Assembly (NCBI GenBank): GCA_019594305.1
Contig: JAFDTZ010000028.1
Span: forward strand, 1-19,881
Length of the DNA: 19,881 bases
Origin: Thermoplasmata archaeon
GTDB lineage: Archaea; Thermoplasmatota; Thermoplasmata; Halarchaeoplasmatales; Halarchaeoplasmataceae
Reading direction: 5' to 3'
A program made the translations under genes and the position numbers. Every line of letters starts with the position of its first letter. The stretch's first letter is position 1. Below, in pieces: positions 1-6,073 of this stretch. The notes beneath the pieces were generated by a model. The model did no database searches, had not been told where the DNA came from, and saw only the letters and a list, made by a program, of their open reading frames with translations.

Positions 1-84
1 ACCTGTACTAAAAAGAAAGATCGAGGTCAAAGCGGATTCCTTACCTGTACTAAAAAGAAAGATCGAGGTCAAAGCGGATTCTTT
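1..84. repeat. two tandem copies of a 42-bp unit
   Basis: Bases 1-42 and 43-84 match except for one base near the 3' end of the unit (C at position 40, T at position 82). The period is 42 bp, or 14 codons, so it preserves the coding frame. The array may continue beyond the left edge, because copy 1 starts exactly at base 1. A repeat at the very end of a window can also mark an assembly break. Confidence 0.85.
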
Positions 85-385
85 ATTAACAGAAACAAAA
101 GACGAAAGTCCGGATATTACAGATTTTTCATCAGATGAATCTCTTTTAAACGATGAAGAAAGAGAAATTAACATGGATGAACCACCCGAAGATATCATCG
201 ACAAAGTAGGCGACGGTATTCCCGATAACGATGATGAGATTGTTGTTGATGGTTGGAGAAAAAGACGGATGTTGAAAAAAGAAGATAAACGTATAATAAT
301 GGCAAAACATAGAGTTATAAAAGGGAAAGATAAAAAGTCCGCGTTTAGTAGAAAACTCAGGCAGTTAAAAGGTCAAAACAGCTAG
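2..385 (+). CDS. C-terminal part of an unrecognised charged protein (5' end outside window)
   Basis: The frame is open from the left edge to a TAG at 383-385, giving about 127 residues. It begins with two tandem copies of a 14-residue unit (PVLKRKIEVKADSL). An acidic stretch rich in Asp and Glu follows, for example the segment around DEPPEDIIDK and IPDNDDEIVVDG. The tail is strongly basic (WRKRRMLKKEDKR to the end). There is no membrane segment, cysteine motif or catalytic motif, and I do not recognise a family. An internal ATG at 173 would give only 70 residues. Because the upstream frame has no stop and its repeat keeps the reading phase, I read this as the tail of a longer protein rather than a small gene starting at 173. 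The stop overlaps the stop of the convergent gene. The repeats, charge and low complexity suggest a flexible tail; function is unknown. Confidence 0.6.
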   Translation, partial: PVLKRKIEVKADSLPVLKRKIEVKADSLLTETKDESPDITDFSSDESLLNDEEREINMDEPPEDIIDKVGDGIPDNDDEIVVDGWRKRRMLKKEDKRIIMAKHRVIKGKDKKSAFSRKLRQLKGQNS

Positions 386-948
386 AAACCTTTACCTACG
401 ATTTCTATATCGGGACCTTTCATGTCCAGTCTTAAAAGGGATTTAATACTGATGCCCAGTTCCTTCTCCAATTCTTCCTTATGCCCTATCTTCTCAAAGA
501 TAACCAACACATCCGTCAATTGGGTACCGATTTGCTGTAGTGCCTTGATTATTGCTTTAATAGTGCCTCCTGTGCTGAATACATCGTCTATGAAGAATAC
601 CTTGTCTCCTTCTTCTACGTAGTTAATATACAAATCACATTCCGAGTAGCCGGTTATCTGACACACCGATCTCTCGCCTTTAAGACCGTAACTCCTCTTT
701 CTTATGAATTTATAGGGCAAACCGGTTCTAAGAGAGAGTCCAGTGGCAAGAGGAAAGCCCATGGATTGAGCTGTTATTATGTAATCACAATCCAGGTTAC
801 AGATGTTTTCTATAACGTCCAGAACCTCTTCTAAGAGTTCTCTTTCTACCATGGGCAGGCCATCAGTGAGTGGATGTATAAAGTAATGATAATCGTCCAT
901 CTCGACCACGGGAGATTCTTTTACAGATTTTTTAAGCAATTCCAGCAT
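382..948 (-). CDS. hpt: hypoxanthine phosphoribosyltransferase, archaeal type
   Basis: A 188-residue type I phosphoribosyltransferase that joins hypoxanthine (possibly also guanine or adenine) to PRPP to give the nucleotide, in the cytoplasm. The PRPP-binding motif VFFIDDVFSTGGT is at residues 117-129, with the two acidic residues D121 and D122 followed by the Thr/Gly loop. The flexible-loop region RKRSYGLKGE is at 83-92. Length and N-terminus (ESPVVEMDDYHYFIHPLTDG) fit the archaeal Hpt/Apt-like family. It is the last gene of a three-gene minus-strand operon, starting 2 bases after the deaminase stop. A GGGGGTG ribosome binding site lies inside the end of the deaminase gene, about 5 bases from the ATG. 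Its neighbours release hypoxanthine, which favours that base as substrate. Adenine specificity cannot be excluded from sequence alone. Confidence 0.88.
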   Translation of the reverse strand: MLELLKKSVKESPVVEMDDYHYFIHPLTDGLPMVERELLEEVLDVIENICNLDCDYIITAQSMGFPLATGLSLRTGLPYKFIRKRSYGLKGERSVCQITGYSECDLYINYVEEGDKVFFIDDVFSTGGTIKAIIKALQQIGTQLTDVLVIFEKIGHKEELEKELGISIKSLLRLDMKGPDIEIVGKGF

Positions 949-950
949 TT

Positions 951-2207
951 TTACACCCCCTTAACCAAATTCATTGCTCTCGCGGTAGCTTCCCTGACTA
1001 TCTCATCTTCATCCCGTACATATCTATCCTTCATGACCATACTTCCATTTATGAATACATGGGTTACATCCGAGCCTTGGAGTGAATATATAAGGTCCGA
1101 TACCGGATTGTGTCCGGGGACACCCTTTATACCCTTATCCAGCAGTATGATATCTGCAGCCATACCTTCGGTTATTGAGCCTCCGCCGGTCTTCAATGCT
1201 CTTGCCCCGATTTCTGTGATCATACTGTAACCATCTTCGGCAGATAACAACGTAGGGTCTCCCGATATCTTCTGCTGTAGCGCCGCGATCTTAGCTGTCT
1301 CCAGCATATCCAAATTGTTGTTGGAGGCACAGCCGTCGGTGCCGAGGGTAACCCGCACCCCGGCTGAGTACATGGAACCGTAATCCATGGGCTTTCCCAC
1401 ACCCAGCTTCATGTTTGAAACCGGGTTATGACTAACTACCACACCCTTATCGGACAGATTTACGATATCCTCTTCATCCAGCCATACACAGTGTGCAGCT
1501 AGTAGATTATTACTTAAAAGACCGACTTCGTCCAAGTATTCTGTGATATGATCATATCCGGTATTTTGTCTTTTGAATTCTTTGATTTCATCCTCTGTTT
1601 CCGCAAGATGTAGATGGACGGGAAGCTCTCTCTTATGAGAGAACTCAGCGCACCATCGAAGTCCTTCTTCAGAAACAGTGTAAATTGCATGAGGGCCCAA
1701 AGCGGGTTTTATAAGCTCTGATGAAGCAACATAGTCCACGAATTTTTTAGTCTTTTTTATCTCGGCCTTCCTTTTTTCTTCGTCCCCCAGATCGATGAAA
1801 CCATAGCTCAAGACGGCCTTCATACCCATCTCCTCTACCGCGTCGGCTGCCGATTCCATAAAAAAATACATGTCGTTAAAAGCTACCGTTCCTGTCTTTA
1901 TCATTTCCAGGCATGCTAGTTTCGTTCCCCAGTAAACATCTTCCTTGGTCAGTTTACTCTCCAGGGGCCATATATGATCCTCAAGCCATTGTTGGAGTGG
2001 CATATCGTCCGCATAGCCTCTGAATAGAGACATAGCAGCATGAGTATGGGTGTTGACGAAGCCCGGCAAGAGATATTTTCCATCTGCTTGTATTACCTCG
2101 TCGCCATCTTCTTTCCCGCTGATGCGGTCTATCTTACCTCCGTCTAACAGTATGTCAAAGCGCCCTGAACGACCGGGTATCTTCGCATCCTTTATAGCAA
2201 TGCTCAT
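951..2207 (-). CDS. dadD: 5-methylthioadenosine / S-adenosylhomocysteine / 5'-deoxyadenosine deaminase (amidohydrolase)
   Basis: A 418-residue metal-dependent amidohydrolase of the MTA/SAH deaminase family, which converts the adenine ring of SAM-derived nucleosides to hypoxanthine and releases ammonia. The metal site is visible: HTH at residues 54-56, HLHLAET at 198-204 with the metal His and the catalytic Glu, AAHCVWLDEED at 237-247, and LGTDGCASNNNLDM at 288-301 with the metal Asp (D291). The C-terminal beta-sandwich segment (GMAADIILLDKG) is also typical. Family members differ in preference among 5'-deoxyadenosine, MTA and SAH; the Methanocaldococcus enzyme DadD is known for 5'-deoxyadenosine. 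It lies between a nucleoside phosphorylase and a phosphoribosyltransferase, with 7-base and 2-base gaps. This implies co-transcription and a shared salvage pathway. The exact substrate is an inference. Confidence 0.88.
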   Translation of the reverse strand: MSIAIKDAKIPGRSGRFDILLDGGKIDRISGKEDGDEVIQADGKYLLPGFVNTHTHAAMSLFRGYADDMPLQQWLEDHIWPLESKLTKEDVYWGTKLACLEMIKTGTVAFNDMYFFMESAADAVEEMGMKAVLSYGFIDLGDEEKRKAEIKKTKKFVDYVASSELIKPALGPHAIYTVSEEGLRWCAEFSHKRELPVHLHLAETEDEIKEFKRQNTGYDHITEYLDEVGLLSNNLLAAHCVWLDEEDIVNLSDKGVVVSHNPVSNMKLGVGKPMDYGSMYSAGVRVTLGTDGCASNNNLDMLETAKIAALQQKISGDPTLLSAEDGYSMITEIGARALKTGGGSITEGMAADIILLDKGIKGVPGHNPVSDLIYSLQGSDVTHVFINGSMVMKDRYVRDEDEIVREATARAMNLVKGV

Positions 2208-2214
2208 AAATATT

Positions 2215-2934
2215 TCACCTTGATTTAAGGAATATCTTGAGTATGTCTGTTACAATCATCCAATTGCTCCTCGCCGTATTTATAATATCTTCGTATCTTA
2301 TACTATCGGGGCCCACCCCGTGGCCATAATTATCGATGGTAACCAAGGACGCATATTCCATACCTACCTCCTTCGCCAGTGTAGCTTCCGATGCCATGGT
2401 CATCCCCACTAGGTCACCGTAGTTCGATAGTAACATAACCTCCGCTTGTGTCTCCAGCCTCGGCCCGGACGTCTGGACATAAACATCATCACGTCTAGTT
2501 ATACCTATATCATCCATATCGGAGGTAGCCTTTAATAAGCCCTCTCTCAACACGGGCGATAGGCAGGGTGTGATGTGTTTGATGGATTCTTCATAAAATG
2601 TTATCGTATTCCACAGGTCGACATAGTCTTTAGGCACAGATATAGACGGAACCGGAATGTCGTTTCGAAGAGCGCCTGCGGACGAAACACCTACTATTTC
2701 ATCAACCTCCCGCTTAAGTGCGTAGATATTTGCACGATGATTTATACGATGAGGGGGTATGTTTCTTCCCGGTCCGTGTCTGAGTAAAAGGATAGCGTCT
2801 TTGCCGGAAAAGTTACATCTGTACAGAGGAGATGAGGGGGTACCCCATGGGGTCTCTACAGCATGGGTTTTCTTTATATCTATATCTTTCTCGTCCTTGA
2901 AGCCCGTTCCACATATAATTCCTATCGAAGACAT
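2215..2934 (-). CDS. MTAP/PNP-family nucleoside phosphorylase, probably acting on methylthioinosine or deoxyinosine
   Basis: A 239-residue trimeric-type phosphorylase that cleaves a purine nucleoside with phosphate to give a free base and a pentose-1-phosphate. Family motifs are RHGPGR (52-57), HRINHRANIYALK (62-74), TSGPRLET (155-162) and GMTMASEATLAKE (177-189). In MTA phosphorylase the purine is read by Asp in a TDYD segment. The matching place here reads DNYG (201-204), so N202 replaces the first Asp and G204 the second. Asn at this place is the pattern of 6-oxopurine (inosine-type) enzymes. That agrees with the deaminase encoded next, and the free base would then be hypoxanthine for the phosphoribosyltransferase downstream. 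It is the first gene of the operon, and the ATG at 2934 is followed at once by the conserved IGIICGTGF strand. Plain MTA phosphorylase remains an alternative. Confidence 0.82.
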   Translation of the reverse strand: MSSIGIICGTGFKDEKDIDIKKTHAVETPWGTPSSPLYRCNFSGKDAILLLRHGPGRNIPPHRINHRANIYALKREVDEIVGVSSAGALRNDIPVPSISVPKDYVDLWNTITFYEESIKHITPCLSPVLREGLLKATSDMDDIGITRRDDVYVQTSGPRLETQAEVMLLSNYGDLVGMTMASEATLAKEVGMEYASLVTIDNYGHGVGPDSIRYEDIINTARSNWMIVTDILKIFLKSR

Positions 2935-2980
2935 TGAATCAGCCTATAGAGATGTGAAAAAGGATATTAATGTTTGTGTG

Positions 2981-2988
2981 ATTAAATA
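2981..2988 (-). promoter_or_regulatory. TATA box for the purine-salvage operon
   Basis: Read on the minus strand this is TATTTAAT, about 50 bases before the phosphorylase ATG. A start site about 27 bases downstream would give a leader near 23 bases. It lies back to back with the TBP promoter. This is pattern matching only. Confidence 0.45.
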
Positions 2989-3029
2989 GCTGAATATTAA
3001 GGTTGTTATCGATGATAGAATGCGAAGGA

Positions 3030-3037
3030 TTTATTAA
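3030..3037 (+). promoter_or_regulatory. TATA box of the TBP gene
   Basis: TTTATTAA, preceded by the purine-rich GCGAAGG that would serve as the TFB recognition element. A start site about 27 bases downstream falls near 3060, leaving a leader of 8-14 bases before the ATGs at 3069 and 3075. Because this box lies inside the longer frame that opens at a TTG at 3003, it argues against that upstream start. Confidence 0.55.
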
Positions 3038-3068
3038 CCTTACTATCTCTTTTAACGAGTCGAAGATT

Positions 3069-3623
3069 ATGTGTATGGATGGTCTCAGGATAGAAAACGT
3101 GGTAGCATCTTCATCCATGGGTGCAAAAATAGACTTGATTGACGTTTCAAAGGCTCTTGACGGTTCGGAGTATGATCGGGATAAATTTCCCGGCCTTGTG
3201 TTTAGGTCCAAATCACCAAAAACGTCCCTGCTTCTCTTCTCTAGCGGGAAGGTAGTTTGTACAGGTGGTAAAACCTCCGATGACGCTAAAAAAGGTGTGG
3301 AAAAATTGAAGACTTTGCTGAATGAAAATGGTGTAGAGACATCCGATGAAATAGATGTTAAGATTCAAAACATCGTTGCATCGTACAAGTTAGGACAGGA
3401 ACTTAACCTAAACTCAGTTGCTATCACACTCGGGCTTGAGCGTGTAGAGTACGAACCGGAACAGTTTCCCGGTCTTGTCTTTCGATCCGAGGAACACGAT
3501 GTGGTTCTACTACTCTTCGGGTCCGGTAGCGTAGTATGTACCGGTGGCAAGGAAATACAAGACCTTGAATATGCTGTAAAAACCATAAAAAAAGAGCTAA
3601 AAAAGGTGGGGTTGCTCCATTAG
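3069..3623 (+). CDS. tbp: TATA-box-binding protein (TBP)
   Basis: A general archaeal transcription factor that binds the promoter TATA box and recruits TFB and RNA polymerase. The 184 residues form the two imperfect repeats of the saddle. Each repeat contains FPGLVFR (residues 40-46 and 133-139) with its DNA-intercalating Phe, and a glycine-rich strand (SGKVVCTGGK at 59-68; SGSVVCTGGK at 152-161). I chose the ATG at 3069 because it puts the conserved RIENVVAS strand right after the start and gives the usual family length of about 180-185. The frame does open further upstream at TTG 3003, but those 22 residues do not look like TBP and cover the likely promoter. ATG 3075 is equally possible. 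A TatD-like gene follows and appears to overlap its 3' end, so the two are probably co-transcribed. Confidence 0.95.
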   Translation: MCMDGLRIENVVASSSMGAKIDLIDVSKALDGSEYDRDKFPGLVFRSKSPKTSLLLFSSGKVVCTGGKTSDDAKKGVEKLKTLLNENGVETSDEIDVKIQNIVASYKLGQELNLNSVAITLGLERVEYEPEQFPGLVFRSEEHDVVLLLFGSGSVVCTGGKEIQDLEYAVKTIKKELKKVGLLH

Positions 3624-4464
3624 TGAATTACCTATCTTCGACAATCATGTTCATCTGCAGGAGATAGGTGATAACGATGAGGCGGTAAAGCGGTTCGAAA
3701 GAGCGGGTGGAACCCATCTTGTGGTGTCCCATATGCCATACCACGACCTCAGAGATTGGGATACCAAGGGCTATCTACCCATTTACGAGCGTACCCTTGA
3801 GCTTGCAAAAAGAGCACGGAAGGCCACATCGGTTGAGATATATGTTACCTTAGGACCCTATCCCGTGGACCTTATAGCTTTGGAAGGGAAGGTCGGTATC
3901 GAGAAGGCCGAAAGGATATTGATGGACGGCATGGAGCTAGCGGCCGAATACGTGAAGGAGGGAAAGACCATCGCGATCGGCGAGATCGGCCGGCCCCATT
4001 TCGATGTAAATCAGAAGATATGGGATGCATCCAACAGGATAATGAGATACGGCATGGAACTAGCATCTGATCTGAACTGTCCCGTGGTCCTCCACACCGA
4101 GAGTACCACACCCGAGGTTTGCAGGGAACTTACTCTTATGGCCGACCATGCAGGGTTGCCCAGGGAGAAGGTGGTCAAGCATTACTGTTCACCCCTGGTA
4201 ATGGAATCCGAGAACCACGGATTATTCCCGTCGATACTGGCCAGTGAAAAGAACCTCAGGGTGGCACTGCAAAAGGGAGACCGGTTCATGATGGAGACCG
4301 ACTACCTTGACGACCCCCGGCGGCCCGGGGCGGTACTTGGCATAAAGACAGTCCCCAAAAAAACATTCAAGCTACTCGGTGAGAATTTACTGACGGAAAA
4401 AGAGATATTGTGTATACACAAGTACAATCCTGAAAAGGTGTATGGGATAGATGTTGAGCTGTGA
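3619..4464 (+). CDS. TatD-related metal-dependent hydrolase, apparent AUU start
   Basis: An amidohydrolase-fold protein of the archaeal TatD-related group. Metal ligands occur in family order when numbered from 3619: FDNHVH (7-12, giving D8, H10 and H12), GEIGRPHF (121-128), VLHTES (157-162), KHYC (187-190, His) and METDYLDDP (225-233, Asp). The first canonical start in this frame is GTG 3721, which would remove the whole DxHxH motif. Between the in-frame stop at 3598-3600 and that motif there is no ATG, GTG or TTG. ATT at 3619 is the best candidate: it gives M-SELPIFDNHVH, sits 10 bases after a GGTGG at 3605-3609, and overlaps the TBP stop by 5 bases. A point mutation or sequencing error in the start codon is the alternative. 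TatD proteins include DNases; the substrate here is unknown. Confidence 0.82.
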   Translation: MSELPIFDNHVHLQEIGDNDEAVKRFERAGGTHLVVSHMPYHDLRDWDTKGYLPIYERTLELAKRARKATSVEIYVTLGPYPVDLIALEGKVGIEKAERILMDGMELAAEYVKEGKTIAIGEIGRPHFDVNQKIWDASNRIMRYGMELASDLNCPVVLHTESTTPEVCRELTLMADHAGLPREKVVKHYCSPLVMESENHGLFPSILASEKNLRVALQKGDRFMMETDYLDDPRRPGAVLGIKTVPKKTFKLLGENLLTEKEILCIHKYNPEKVYGIDVEL

Positions 4465-4465
4465 T

Positions 4466-4594
4466 TCAGAGTTTGGCTTTGATCTTTTCTACTAGTTCAT
4501 TGAAGCAAGATTCACATATCGAGCGGTCACCTATCTTTTCATGTTCCTTTGTCCACCTTCTACAGAAGTGACATCTATCGGTATCTAACGGCAT
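4466..4594 (-). CDS. 42-residue zinc-binding protein (CxxC...CxxC)
   Basis: A short frame read from ATG 4594 to TGA 4466. The protein begins MPLDTDRCHFCRRW and has CHFC at 8-11 and CESC at 27-30, a spacing typical of a four-cysteine zinc knuckle or small treble-clef-like unit. It ends in an amphipathic lysine/glutamate helix (FNELVEKIKAKL). There is no strong ribosome binding site, but a TATA-like element lies about 35 bases upstream, so the leader would be very short. It converges with the TatD-like gene, with 1 base between the two stops. The paired CxxC motifs in an uninterrupted frame that fills the gap make chance unlikely. I do not recognise a named family; a nucleic-acid or protein-binding role is only a guess. 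Confidence 0.65.
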   Translation of the reverse strand: MPLDTDRCHFCRRWTKEHEKIGDRSICESCFNELVEKIKAKL

Positions 4595-4625
4595 TTTTAC
4601 ACATTGACTACGATAGTTTAAGAGG

Positions 4626-4632
4626 AAATAAA
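4626..4632 (-). promoter_or_regulatory. possible TATA box of the small zinc-protein gene
   Basis: On the minus strand this reads TTTATTT, centred about 35 bases before the ATG at 4594. The same A/T block (AATAAACTT on plus) could also serve the aminotransferase gene, whose ATG is about 70 bases away. Low confidence. Confidence 0.3.
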
Positions 4633-4703
4633 CTTTGCGTGCCTAGAATGCTCCGTAAAATTCAGATACCCCTCGGCGGTTAACCATCCTCAAGGCGAAG
4701 AAC

Positions 4704-5828
4704 ATGATATATAAAAAAATCGATTGGGATGAGATAAGAAAACTGTTTCCGGCTACGGAGACGTACACCTACCTCAATGCAGCGGGAGGTTCGCCCCTTT
4801 CGGTGAATGCGGCTGCAGAGGGTAAAAGTTTCTACGATGAGATGCTCGCCCACGGTGATCTTTACTGGGAAAAGTGGCTGGATAGAACGGATAGAACGAG
4901 GCTGAAGGTGGCAAATTTTATCAATGCCGATCCGGAAGAGATAGCATTTACGGTAAACACATCCCACGGCATGAATATCATCGCCGAGATGCTTCGGGGA
5001 AAGGGTGGTGTGGTGACCATGGAGGACGAATTCCCCACTTCCACGTTCCCGTGGATGCACCGTGATTATCCCGTTCATTTCGTTCGACCCGTGGAGGGCG
5101 CATACACCATGGAAAATATAGGCTCGTCCCTTAGAGGTGATCCAAAGATCCTGGTAAGTAGTTACGTGCAGTACCGCACGGGCTTCCGCCAGGATTTGGT
5201 AGAACTGGGCGCGCTATGCGAAGAACAAGGGCTGATCTACGTGGTCAACGCTACACAGGGCATAGGCGCCATGCCCATAGATGTGAGGAAGGCAAAGATC
5301 GATTTTCTCGTTTTTACCGGTGTTAAATGGCCTATGGCGGGCTACGGTATCGGGGTGCTCTACATAAACAAAAAATGGTTTGACATACTCGACATACCCT
5401 TTGCCGGCTGGCAGAGTGTGGTCGAACCCGAATCGATGGACAACAGGAAGATGGATCTGAAGAAGGATGCTTCCCAGGTTGAAGTCGGATGCCCTCACTT
5501 TCCCAATATATTCGCCCTGGGGGCATCCTTAGATCTGCTGGACTCCATAGGTTCGGAAAACATAAGGAACAGGATCTTCGAACTGAACCGGTATCTTGTG
5601 GAACGGCTGGCCGAGTTGAAAATGGGGATCGTTACTCCACTGGAAGAAAAACATCGCTCGGGCATAACGGTGATCAGGGTCCCCCATGCGGATGAAGTTG
5701 CAGAAAAGTTATTCTCACGAAATATTGTGGTTACCAGTCGAGGCGAGGGCATCAGGATATCACTGCATGTTTACAACAACGAGGGGGATATCGATACATT
5801 GGTGACGGAGTTGAAGGATATTATCTAG
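4704..5828 (+). CDS. class V aminotransferase-fold PLP enzyme (cysteine desulfurase-like)
   Basis: A 374-residue fold-type I PLP protein related to cysteine desulfurases and isopenicillin-N-epimerase-like enzymes. Visible landmarks are YLNAAGGSPLS (23-33), the phosphate-binding turn NTSHGMN (85-91), SYVQYRTGFRQDL (153-165), the Schiff-base lysine in FTGVKWPMAGYG (K208), and a C-terminal IRISLHVYNNEGDID segment with the substrate-carboxylate Arg. The usual VDxxQ motif that holds the PLP ring reads VNATQ (181-185). N182 thus replaces the Asp that bonds the pyridine nitrogen, while Q185 is kept. I see no catalytic-loop cysteine of the desulfurase type, so the reaction is uncertain. The gene stands alone between oppositely oriented genes. 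The upstream region has only a weak AAGGCG before the ATG and no clear promoter. Confidence 0.85.
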   Translation: MIYKKIDWDEIRKLFPATETYTYLNAAGGSPLSVNAAAEGKSFYDEMLAHGDLYWEKWLDRTDRTRLKVANFINADPEEIAFTVNTSHGMNIIAEMLRGKGGVVTMEDEFPTSTFPWMHRDYPVHFVRPVEGAYTMENIGSSLRGDPKILVSSYVQYRTGFRQDLVELGALCEEQGLIYVVNATQGIGAMPIDVRKAKIDFLVFTGVKWPMAGYGIGVLYINKKWFDILDIPFAGWQSVVEPESMDNRKMDLKKDASQVEVGCPHFPNIFALGASLDLLDSIGSENIRNRIFELNRYLVERLAELKMGIVTPLEEKHRSGITVIRVPHADEVAEKLFSRNIVVTSRGEGIRISLHVYNNEGDIDTLVTELKDII

Positions 5829-6073
5829 AGGAGAGAAGGGTGGTCCGGGATGCCATCGGGGGTTAAGAACCCAACATGTATCGCCCTGGAATAGGTATTC
5901 ACATATCCGAATATTTTGTGGAATAGTATGGGTGGAAGAAGCCCTTGCTCGATGACCGCGATGATTTATAGTAAAGAGAGGGGCGGGTATAATACCTGTT
6001 GGGGATTGTCTGCTGATACTGTTTTTACCACCAAAACACACCCGTTCGAGTTCTTCGACACGGAATGTAACCA
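5829..6073. other. 245-bp gap between convergent genes, no supportable gene
   Basis: This gap separates the aminotransferase and hyuB stops. It holds a short perfect hairpin, GGGTT-AAG-AACCC, at 5860-5872, perhaps transcript-end related. A minus-strand frame starts at ATG 6074, coupled TGATG-style to the hyuB stop, and runs to 5760. Its product has no motif I recognise, and it invades the aminotransferase gene by 69 bases, so I do not call it. Confidence 0.4.

Noticed and set aside
1..84. CRISPR-like repeat at the left edge
   Set aside because: The copies are directly adjacent with no spacers and keep the reading frame of a protein; this is a coding tandem repeat.
3003..3068. N-terminal extension of TBP from TTG 3003
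   Set aside because: It lies upstream of the usual TBP start, covers the likely TATA box at 3030-3037 and would make the protein longer than the family.
4680..5078. 132-residue minus-strand frame over the aminotransferase start
   Set aside because: Shadow of the real gene; no domain pattern, and the plus-strand frame has clear PLP-enzyme motifs.
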